From NCBI GenBank assembly GCA_041946965.1, contig JBHGBM010000007.1, forward strand, positions 1-64,000: a stretch of DNA of 64,000 nt, written 5' to 3'. Below are positions 55,520-61,994 of the stretch, in pieces. The notes under the pieces were generated by a model that had not been told where the DNA came from, did not search any database, and worked only from the letters and a program-made list of their open reading frames with translations. Within the stretch, counting starts at the first letter, position 1. Each line of letters opens with the position of its first letter. A program made the position numbers and the translations under genes. This stretch comes from JBHGBM01 sp041946965 (GTDB lineage Bacteria; Acidobacteriota; Terriglobia; Bryobacterales; Bryobacteraceae).

Positions 55520-56278
55520 CTAACAGAAGGCGCGGCTGGAGTGAATGCCTTCGGAATGCAGGGCCGCCGCCATCTTCTCCAGCGCCGACTTGTGGATCTG
55601 GGATATGCGGCTTTCGTTCACCCCAAGCGCCTCGCCGATTTCCTTCATGGTGAGCTCGCCGGTGTAGTAGAGCGACATCACCCGCCGGTAACGCTCGGGA
55701 AGCTGCCCGAGAGCGCGCTGCACGGCGTGCTTGAGTTCGGTGTGCGCGCAGACGCGATCAGGCTGGGTATCCGGTTCAGCGGGAAATTCCGGCGCGGGCG
55801 CGCCGTCGGTGTCGCCGCGGCCGGAAGCCGAGAGCAGACCCACCGTGCGCAGCTCCAGCATCATCCGGCGCCAGCGTTCCAGCCCCATCCCCAGACTGTC
55901 CGCCACCTCCCACTCCGCGGGCGTGCGTCCGAGCTTCGAGGAGAGATCGCGCACCGCCGCTTCGACCTTCTTGTGGCGCTTGCGCATGTCGCGCGAGGCC
56001 CAGTCGAGCTCCCGCAGGCTGTCCAGAATCGCGCCTTTGATGCGGTGCTTCGCGTAAGCCTGAAACGCCACCTGCTTGCCTTCATCGTATTTCTCCGCGG
56101 CGTCGAACAGTCCCAGGATGCCGGCGTGCACCAGGTCGTCCAGATCCACGTGCACGGGCAGGCTGTCATGAACGTGCACGGCGATGGCTCTGACCAGGGA
56201 CAGGTTCTCCAGGACGATGTGATCCCGGGTGGCGCGGGGGAGTATATGGCGGCGAACAGAAGGCTTCTCGGTCTGCAT
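55520..56278 (-). CDS. FliA/WhiG-type sigma-28 family RNA polymerase sigma factor
   Basis: 252 aa, complete sigma-28/group 3 layout: region 2 'LSLVRAIAVHVHDSLP' and 'LDDLVHAGILGLFDAAEKYD', region 3 'LGRTPAEWEVADSLGM', region 4 'LPERYRRVMSLYYTGE' and HTH 'KEIGEALGVNESRISQIHKS'. Family members drive motility (FliA) or stress/development genes (SigB/WhiG). No flagellar gene is nearby, so the regulon is unknown. A hairpin covers the Shine-Dalgarno. Confidence 0.93.
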   Translation of the reverse strand: MQTEKPSVRRHILPRATRDHIVLENLSLVRAIAVHVHDSLPVHVDLDDLVHAGILGLFDAAEKYDEGKQVAFQAYAKHRIKGAILDSLRELDWASRDMRKRHKKVEAAVRDLSSKLGRTPAEWEVADSLGMGLERWRRMMLELRTVGLLSASGRGDTDGAPAPEFPAEPDTQPDRVCAHTELKHAVQRALGQLPERYRRVMSLYYTGELTMKEIGEALGVNESRISQIHKSALEKMAAALHSEGIHSSRAFC

Positions 56279-56284
56279 GGGTTT

Positions 56285-56305
56285 CTTCCCCTCCCCTCGG
56301 GAGGG
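56285..56305 (-). promoter_or_regulatory. Shine-Dalgarno-sequestering hairpin of the sigma-factor mRNA
   Basis: On the minus strand CCCTCCC (56305-56299) pairs perfectly with GGGAGGG (56295-56289), 3-nt loop. The second arm contains GGAGG, which lies 11 nt before the ATG and continues to GGGGAAG. In the folded state the SD is occluded, so translation of the sigma factor may be structure-controlled. Confidence 0.5.
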
Positions 56306-56486
56306 CTCCTTGACTGCATCTCTTTCAGACTGCCTTATTTCGTGCGGCAGCGTGAGTGGGAAAGCAACCCGGATGCCAAGGAAAACTGCCTTAATTTTCT
56401 TGGGATTACGTAGAACTAAAGTTCTAGGGTGTGCCGCTTTGAAACCGGCGTTTCAATTTGGAACAAAGCGTGCGATCATCACCTTC

Positions 56487-56699
56487 GTGCGCGTGTTCTG
56501 CCATTCCGGCCACGCCGCCGAGGAGCGGCCGGTACGCTTCGAAATCGACGGCGTGACCTACGGAGTGATCGAGGTGACCGCCCAGTGGCGCACGCCGGAG
56601 GATGACTTCTTCAAAGTCCGCGCCAGCGATGGAAAGCTGTACGTACTGCGCCGCAACCGCGCGGCAGATGTGTGGACACCGGGCGGCGTGCGGCCGTGA
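56487..56699 (+). CDS. Small hypothetical protein (about 70 aa)
   Basis: GTG start at 56487 (or 56493); earlier starts in this frame run through the sigma-factor leader and have non-coding-like composition. The product, containing 'PVRFEIDGVTYGVIEVTAQW' and 'FFKVRASDGKLYVLRRNRAA', looks like a compact beta-sheet domain of unknown family. No SD. The next gene starts 37 nt later. Confidence 0.55.
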   Translation: MRVFCHSGHAAEERPVRFEIDGVTYGVIEVTAQWRTPEDDFFKVRASDGKLYVLRRNRAADVWTPGGVRP

Positions 56700-56736
56700 T
56701 TTACAATGAGATGGACCATTTCTGAGGAACGCTGAC

Positions 56737-57003
56737 GTGGACGAGCGCGCCTTTTACACCGAATCGCCCGGCACCAGGCCGGCGTCGCTGAATTGCCCCT
56801 GGTGCCGCACCTCGGAGACCTACATTCTGCGGTGGATGGTGCGGAAGAAGAAGGACCGGATGCCGCCGGGAGGCGACGAGCGCGACCGCGTGCGTTTCCA
56901 GAAGGCCCAGAGCTACATGGTGCTCGCGGAAGACAAAGTGACGTGCAAGCGGTGCCGCCGCGGCTTTGACGTCTCCGGCATCAAGACCATGGCGTTTCTT
57001 TAG
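56737..57003 (+). CDS. Zinc-ribbon small protein (88 aa)
   Basis: GTG start with AGGAAC upstream. Two CxxC pairs, 'NCPWCRTSETYILRW' and 'VTCKRCRRGFDVSG', separated by a basic helix 'MVRKKKDRMPPG'; probably one zinc site. No family recognised. TACAAT at 56702-56707. 27 nt before the Tat-sulfatase gene. Confidence 0.75.
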   Translation: MDERAFYTESPGTRPASLNCPWCRTSETYILRWMVRKKKDRMPPGGDERDRVRFQKAQSYMVLAEDKVTCKRCRRGFDVSGIKTMAFL

Positions 57004-57018
57004 CGCGGGAGTTTGCGC

Positions 57019-57024
57019 TATCGT
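57019..57024 (+). promoter_or_regulatory. Candidate -10 element of the Tat-sulfatase gene
   Basis: TATCGT ends 6 nt before the GTG at 57031, with no SD between; supports GTG 57031 as start. Confidence 0.36.
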
Positions 57025-57030
57025 GGACGG

Positions 57031-58371
57031 GTGAGCCAGACCAGACGGCAGTTCCTCGGCTCCGCCGCGCTTGCGGCGGGCATGCGCGCCGCCGGCAAGC
57101 GGCCGCCGAATATCCTCTTCATCGTGCTGGACGATTTGGGGTCCGGCGATTTCGGCTGTTACGGCCAGCGCTACATCAAGACTCCCAACACGGACAGGGC
57201 CGCCGCGGAGGGCGCGCGTTTTACGAACTTCTATGCCGGGGGAGCGGTGTGCGCGCCCTCGCGGTGCGCGCTCATGACCGGTTATCACACCGGGCATGCC
57301 GCCGTGCGGGCCAACGCCGGAACCATACCCATCCTGGCGGATGATTTCACTGTGGCCCAGTTGCTCAAAAAAGCGGGCTATGCCACCGGCGGATTCGGCA
57401 AGTGGGGACTGGGCGACGCGGGTTCCACCGGCGTGCCCACGCGGCACGGGTTCGACAACTTTTTCGGCTATCTGCACCAGGTACACGCGCACTCCTATTA
57501 CCCCGACTTTCTGTGGGACAACGACCGGAAGTTCCCGCTTGGCGGCAAGCAGTACAGCGCCGACGTCATCGCCGAGCGTTCTTTTCAGTTCCTGCGCGAG
57601 AACCGGGACAAGCCTTTCTTTCTCTACGCCTGCTACACGCTGCCGCACGCCAAATTCGAAATCCCCAGCCTGGCGCCGTACGAGGGCGAATCGTGGCCCA
57701 AGGGGCACAAGACCTACGCCGCCATGGTGACGCGCGCGGACGCCTACATCGGACGGTTGCTCGCCATGCTGAAGGAATACAAACTGGAGCGGGACACCGT
57801 GGTGTTCATCACCAGCGACAACGGCGCCCACAGCGGCGAGGGCAAAGGCTACGAGTTTTTCAAGAGCAACGGCAACCTGCGCGGCGAAAAAGGCGAGCTT
57901 TACGAGGGCGGCATCCGGGCGCCCATGATCGTGCGCTGGCCGGGCAAGGTGAAACCGGGAAGCACCAGCGATTTCGCCTGGGCCTTCTGGGATTTCATGC
58001 CCACTGCTGCCGAGATTGCGGGCGTGAAAGCCCCCGCGGGCATCGACGGCGTTTCCGTGCTCCCCGCTATCACGGGCAAGCCGCAGCCCCCCCACGAGTT
58101 CCTGTACTGGGAATTCCAGGCCTACGATCAGAAAGGCAAGAAGTTCCGCGACGACCGCATGTGGCAGGCCGTGCGCATGGGTGACTGGAAAGCCGTGCGG
58201 CCGGCGGGTAGCGCCAGGCTGGAGTTGTACAACCTGAAGAACGACCCGGGAGAGCAGAAGGACGTAGCGGCGGCCAACCCGCAAGTTATGAAGCGGATAG
58301 AAGCTTACCTTGCCACCGCCCGCACCCAGCCCCGCCGCCACGATACGGGCAGCATGGACTGGGTGAAATAA
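57031..58371 (+). CDS. Tat-exported sulfatase (arylsulfatase type)
   Basis: 446 aa from GTG 57031; begins (V)SQTRRQFLGSAALAAGMRAA, a clear Tat signal. Formylglycine site C74-A-P-S-R78 in 'AVCAPSRCALMTGYHTGHA', metal-binding 'ILFIVLDDLGSGDFGCYG', 'VFITSDNGAHSGEG' and 'LRGEKGELYEGGIRAPMIV'. Likely periplasmic sulfatase of a sulfated glycan; second sulfatase of the window, from a different subfamily than the one at 45.1-46.6 kb. Confidence 0.94.
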   Translation: MSQTRRQFLGSAALAAGMRAAGKRPPNILFIVLDDLGSGDFGCYGQRYIKTPNTDRAAAEGARFTNFYAGGAVCAPSRCALMTGYHTGHAAVRANAGTIPILADDFTVAQLLKKAGYATGGFGKWGLGDAGSTGVPTRHGFDNFFGYLHQVHAHSYYPDFLWDNDRKFPLGGKQYSADVIAERSFQFLRENRDKPFFLYACYTLPHAKFEIPSLAPYEGESWPKGHKTYAAMVTRADAYIGRLLAMLKEYKLERDTVVFITSDNGAHSGEGKGYEFFKSNGNLRGEKGELYEGGIRAPMIVRWPGKVKPGSTSDFAWAFWDFMPTAAEIAGVKAPAGIDGVSVLPAITGKPQPPHEFLYWEFQAYDQKGKKFRDDRMWQAVRMGDWKAVRPAGSARLELYNLKNDPGEQKDVAAANPQVMKRIEAYLATARTQPRRHDTGSMDWVK

Positions 58372-58378
58372 AACCCAG

Positions 58379-58454
58379 CGCAGGGGTCCGAAGAGCTTCG
58401 GAAGTAAGCGCGACGGCCCTTCCGGCGTCCCCCGTTCTCCCCCCGGCCCCTGCG
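58379..58454 (+). ncRNA. Candidate structured RNA element
   Basis: In the 193-bp gap after the sulfatase, CGCAGGGGTC (58379-58388) pairs with GGCCCCTGCG (58445-58454) (one G-U). Enclosed are hairpin CCGAAG/CTTCGG (58388-58401) and a bulged hairpin GAC-GCC/GGC-GTC around 58410-58430. No T-run follows, so it is not an ordinary terminator. Could be a small RNA, a processing signal or chance pairing in GC-rich DNA. Confidence 0.35.
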
Positions 58455-58549
58455 GTCTCGCAAAAACTCGCTTGCCGTCGCTTCCTGTATAGGTGGGTGA
58501 GAAGCCGGCGAAAAAATATAGGGGATAGTACGTTACCGATCGATAGCGT

Positions 58550-58555
58550 TATCCT
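58550..58555 (+). promoter_or_regulatory. Candidate -10 element of the exported nitrilase gene
   Basis: TATCCT ends 9 nt before the ATG; upstream are direct repeats CGTTA...CGTTA (58531-58535 and 58546-58550) that could bind a regulator or define an ECF-type promoter. Confidence 0.35.
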
Positions 58556-58564
58556 TGTAGACCT

Positions 58565-59434
58565 ATGAGGTTACTTCCCGCGTTATTCCTGGCGGCGCCG
58601 CTGGTGGCCCAAGTGCAGCTCAAAGTCGCGGCGGTGCAGTTCCGTTCGTCTTTCGACCTGAACGACAACCGCGACCGCATCGTGCTGGCGCTCGAAAAGC
58701 TCTCACGCGAAGGCGTGCGCGTAGCCGCGTTTCCCGAGTGCGCGCTGACGGGCTACCACAAGGACGCGGTGATGAAGCCCACGGCGGCGGAGTTGGAAGC
58801 GGCCGAGGAGCGCATCCGGAAGACGTGCCGCGACAACAAGATCGCCGCGATCGTCGGCAGCGTGTACAAGGCCAACGGGAAGACCTACAACACCGCCGTG
58901 GTGTTCGATTCGCGGGGCGAGCTGGTGGAGCGGTATGCCAAGGTGTACCTGGCGGGAGAAAAGTGGGCCACGCCCGGAAACCACATCGCGTTCTTTGAAC
59001 TCGAGGGCGTGCCGTCCACCGTGATCGTGTGCCACGACGAGCGCTATCCGGAGCTCGTCCGGCTGCCGGCGATGCAGGGCGCCCGGGTGATTTATTATGT
59101 CAGCTCGGAATCGGGCATGACCTCGGAATCGAAGCTGATCCCCTACCGCGCGCAGATGATGGCGCGGGCGGTGGAGAACGGCATGTTCGTCGTGGCGGCC
59201 AACACGCCCGCGGACCCGGCCAACCTGCGCGACTCCTCGCACGGGCAAAGCCGCATCATCGCCGCGGACGGCAACATCATGGAGGAAGCCGGCTACTTCC
59301 GCGAGGAGACCCTGACGGCCACCCTCTCCATCAAGCCGGCCAAGCTCACGCGCCCGCTCGAAGGCCCGCTGGGCCAGTGGTGGCGGCAGGGCCTCGAGTG
59401 GATGATGCAGAACCGCAATCGCAAGCTGGAGTAG
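58565..59434 (+). CDS. Exported carbon-nitrogen hydrolase (nitrilase superfamily)
   Basis: 289 aa. Signal peptide MRLLPALFLAAPLVAQ. Catalytic triad Glu58 ('AAFPECALTGYHK'), Lys126 ('YAKVYLAGEKW') and Cys156 ('TVIVCHDERYPELVR'). Family enzymes hydrolyse nitriles, amides or carbamoyl groups; export predicts a periplasmic amidase-like role. No SD; leaderless promoter candidate. 3 nt to the convergent methyltransferase stop. Confidence 0.9.
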   Translation: MRLLPALFLAAPLVAQVQLKVAAVQFRSSFDLNDNRDRIVLALEKLSREGVRVAAFPECALTGYHKDAVMKPTAAELEAAEERIRKTCRDNKIAAIVGSVYKANGKTYNTAVVFDSRGELVERYAKVYLAGEKWATPGNHIAFFELEGVPSTVIVCHDERYPELVRLPAMQGARVIYYVSSESGMTSESKLIPYRAQMMARAVENGMFVVAANTPADPANLRDSSHGQSRIIAADGNIMEEAGYFREETLTATLSIKPAKLTRPLEGPLGQWWRQGLEWMMQNRNRKLE

Positions 59435-59437
59435 CGC

Positions 59438-60412
59438 TCAGCGGACCGCGACCAGCATCCAGTCCCAATGGTTCGGCGCCTTGCTGAACCTGTCCTGACG
59501 GTCCATGATTTCGAAGCCTGCCTCGCGCAGCTCGGCTTCGGCGAAATCCGGCGAGAGCGTGTGGGCGCCGGTCTGCTGCTTGCGGGTCTCACCGCGGGGG
59601 ACGGGATCGATGATCACCAGCCGCCCGCCGGGCACGAGCGCTTCATGGAGGCGCCGCAGCATGGTCTGGTACGGCTCGATCTCGTGGTAGGTATTCACGA
59701 TCAGCACGGCGTTCAGTTTTCCCGCGGGCAGGCGCGGGTCGTCGGGCACGCCGAGAATGCTTTCGACGTTTTCCAGCGCGCGTTCCCGGACGCGGCGCTC
59801 CAGGATTGCGGCTTGATCGCGCGAGATGTTCTCCGCCAGCACACGCCCGTTGGGGCCCACGCGCGGTGAGAGCCGCAGTGTGAAGTAGCCCGTTCCGGCG
59901 CCGATGTCGGCCACCCAGTGCCCTTCGCGCAGCCCGAGCGCGGCGAACACTTCGTCGTTCTTCTGCCACTTCTCGCGGCGGCGCTCCCCCACATCGAGCT
60001 CGCTGTCTTCGAGAAGCTGGCGCGGTTCGCCTTCCCGGGCGAGCGCCGTGGCAGCGGCCACGGCGAAGTCCGAATTTTCGGCATCGTCCGGCACCGCGCG
60101 GAAAGCCGCGATGGCCTCCTCGCGGTGTCCGGAGGGCGCCTCGGCGCGGCCAAGCACGTAGGCCGCCTTGGCGCGTATGGCCGGGTCGCCGCCGTCCTTC
60201 ATGACCTCGCGGGCACGGCGAAGGGCCAGCGTGTAGTCCTTGCGGGTTTCGGCCGCTTCGAGCAGCACGTCGAGCAGGTCTTTCCAGATGGGGTCGGCCG
60301 CGCGCAGTTGGGCGGCTTTCGCGTGGAATTCGTCGATCTTGCCATCATGCACCAGGCGGTGGAGGTCTTCCGCCTGGCCCGCCAGCGCGAACCACAGCAG
60401 CAGGGCGAGCAT
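59438..60412 (-). CDS. SAM-dependent methyltransferase with signal peptide
   Basis: 324 aa from ATG 60412. N-terminus MLALLLWFALAGQAED is a signal peptide; residues about 20-120 form a helical TPR-like region; the rest is a class I methyltransferase with SAM loop 'VADIGAGTGYFTLRLSPRVG', 'NAVLIVNTYHEIEPYQTML' and 'LVIIDPVPRGETRKQQTG'. Predicted export is odd because SAM is cytoplasmic. TATAAC (60422-60427) lies 9 nt before the ATG. Divergent from the cyclase gene with 30 nt between starts. Confidence 0.85.
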   Translation of the reverse strand: MLALLLWFALAGQAEDLHRLVHDGKIDEFHAKAAQLRAADPIWKDLLDVLLEAAETRKDYTLALRRAREVMKDGGDPAIRAKAAYVLGRAEAPSGHREEAIAAFRAVPDDAENSDFAVAAATALAREGEPRQLLEDSELDVGERRREKWQKNDEVFAALGLREGHWVADIGAGTGYFTLRLSPRVGPNGRVLAENISRDQAAILERRVRERALENVESILGVPDDPRLPAGKLNAVLIVNTYHEIEPYQTMLRRLHEALVPGGRLVIIDPVPRGETRKQQTGAHTLSPDFAEAELREAGFEIMDRQDRFSKAPNHWDWMLVAVR

Positions 60413-60442
60413 ATGTGTACCGTTATACACGAAGCGGGTAAG

Positions 60443-61258
60443 ATGGACAGCAGGGGGAGTTTCGCCGTGACGGCCGATTTGCTCAAGACGCTCTGCTCCG
60501 CCACCGTGTACGACCTGGCGCAGCCCTACTATCCCGGCATGCCGCATCACCCCAACCATCCGCCGTACCTGTTCGGGCTGACCAAGAAGCACGGGGATTT
60601 CGTGGCGCCCGGCGGCACCAGCTCCGCGGCGGACGCCATCACCATGAGCGGCCACACCGGCACGCATATGGACGCGCTGTGCCACTTCTCCTGCGGGGGC
60701 AGGCTGCGCGGCGGCGTGGACGCGGAGGCGGCGCAATCCTACGATCGCGGCGTGAGGGAGCACTCCGTGGACACCATCGCCCCGGTGTTGCGGCGCGGCG
60801 TGCTGCTGGACGTGGCCGGGCACGAGGGCGTGGACGCACTGCCCGCGGATTTCGAGATCACGCCGGAACACCTCAGGGCCGTGGAGTGCGCCGAGCGCGT
60901 CGATATTCAGGCCGGCGACGTGGTGCTGCTGCGCACCGGCTGGGGCCGTTTCTGGAACGATGCGCCGCGGTTCGTCTCGCAGGTGCGCGGGCCGGGCCCC
61001 GCCGAATCGGGCGCGCGCTGGTTGAGCCGCGCGGGCATCTTCGCCGCGGGATCCGACACGCTGGCCTTCGAGCTGGTGCCCGCGCCCAGCATGCCGGTGC
61101 ACGTGCATCTGCTGGTGGAAAGCGGCATTCACATCATCGAGTGCCTGAACCTGGAGGAACTCGCGGCGCGGCGCGCTTACGAATTCGTGTTTGTCGCGTC
61201 GCCCCTGAAGTTCCGCGGGGGCACCGGATCACCCATACGGCCGCTGGCCATCGCGTAA
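60443..61258 (+). CDS. Cyclase-family metal hydrolase (kynurenine formamidase-like)
   Basis: 271 aa. Metal motif H71-T-G-T-H75-M-D77-x3-H81 ('SGHTGTHMDALCHF'), as in KynB-type cyclases, plus 'ADVVLLRTGWGRFWN'-like 'GDVVLLRTGWGRFWND' and 'VPAPSMPVHVHLLVESGIHI'. Could hydrolyse an N-formyl or cyclic amide substrate; no tryptophan-degradation genes are near. A GTG at 60467 has a better SD (GGGGGAG 8 nt upstream) and may be the true start, shortening the protein by 8 residues. Confidence 0.88.
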   Translation: MDSRGSFAVTADLLKTLCSATVYDLAQPYYPGMPHHPNHPPYLFGLTKKHGDFVAPGGTSSAADAITMSGHTGTHMDALCHFSCGGRLRGGVDAEAAQSYDRGVREHSVDTIAPVLRRGVLLDVAGHEGVDALPADFEITPEHLRAVECAERVDIQAGDVVLLRTGWGRFWNDAPRFVSQVRGPGPAESGARWLSRAGIFAAGSDTLAFELVPAPSMPVHVHLLVESGIHIIECLNLEELAARRAYEFVFVASPLKFRGGTGSPIRPLAIA

Positions 61259-61971
61259 TGCAGATCTACTTCTTCCGGCACGGACAGGCCGGCCTTCGCA
61301 ACCACTACGACACGCTTTCCGAACTGGGCCGCGAGCAGGCGCGGGCGCTCGGCCGGTACCTGGCGGCCGAGGGCATACGGTTCGGCGCGGTGGTGGCGGG
61401 CGCGCTCGAACGGCAGCGCGAGACCGCGCTGGAAACGTGGCGCGCGGCGAAGGACGCGGGCCTCGCGATGCCCAAGCCCGAGGTGGACGCGGCCTGGAAC
61501 GAGTTCGACCTGGAAGGCGTCTACCGCGAGGTGCCGCCGCGCCTGGCCGGCGCGGATCCGGAGTTCGCGCGCGAGTACGAGGCGCTGGCGGCGGCGCTCG
61601 CCGACCCCGGGCACACGGCGCATCACACCTGGATGCCCTCGGACCTCGCCATTGTGCGCGCGTGGATCGATGGCCGCTTCGATCTGGCCATCGAGTCCTG
61701 GCCGGAATTCAACCGGCGCATCGAGCGCAACCTGCGCGGCCTGCCCGCGCTGGGGAGCGGCGCGGCACTCGCGGTGTTCACCTCGGCGACTCCGATCGCG
61801 ATCGCGGCGGGGCTGGCGGTGGGAGCCGGCGGTCCCCAGCTCATGCGGGTGGCGGGGGTGATGTACAACAGCGCCATCAGCACGTTCCGCTATCGCGACG
61901 GCGATCTGATGCTGTTCAGCTTCAACGGCGTGCCACACCTGGCGGAGACCCGGCTGCGGACCTTCCGGTGA
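61258..61971 (+). CDS. Histidine phosphatase family protein
   Basis: 237 aa. Phosphohistidine loop R7-H8-G9 in 'IYFFRHGQAGLRNHYDTLSE', then 'LGREQARALGRYL' and the second catalytic region 'VFTSATPIAIAAG', in which the usual His of the GH motif is not obvious. Acts as phosphoglycerate-mutase-like phosphatase, substrate unknown. TAATG overlap with the cyclase gene, so translation is coupled. Confidence 0.87.
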   Translation: MQIYFFRHGQAGLRNHYDTLSELGREQARALGRYLAAEGIRFGAVVAGALERQRETALETWRAAKDAGLAMPKPEVDAAWNEFDLEGVYREVPPRLAGADPEFAREYEALAAALADPGHTAHHTWMPSDLAIVRAWIDGRFDLAIESWPEFNRRIERNLRGLPALGSGAALAVFTSATPIAIAAGLAVGAGGPQLMRVAGVMYNSAISTFRYRDGDLMLFSFNGVPHLAETRLRTFR

Positions 61972-61994
61972 CCGCCCCGGCTGGGGCGGCCGGC

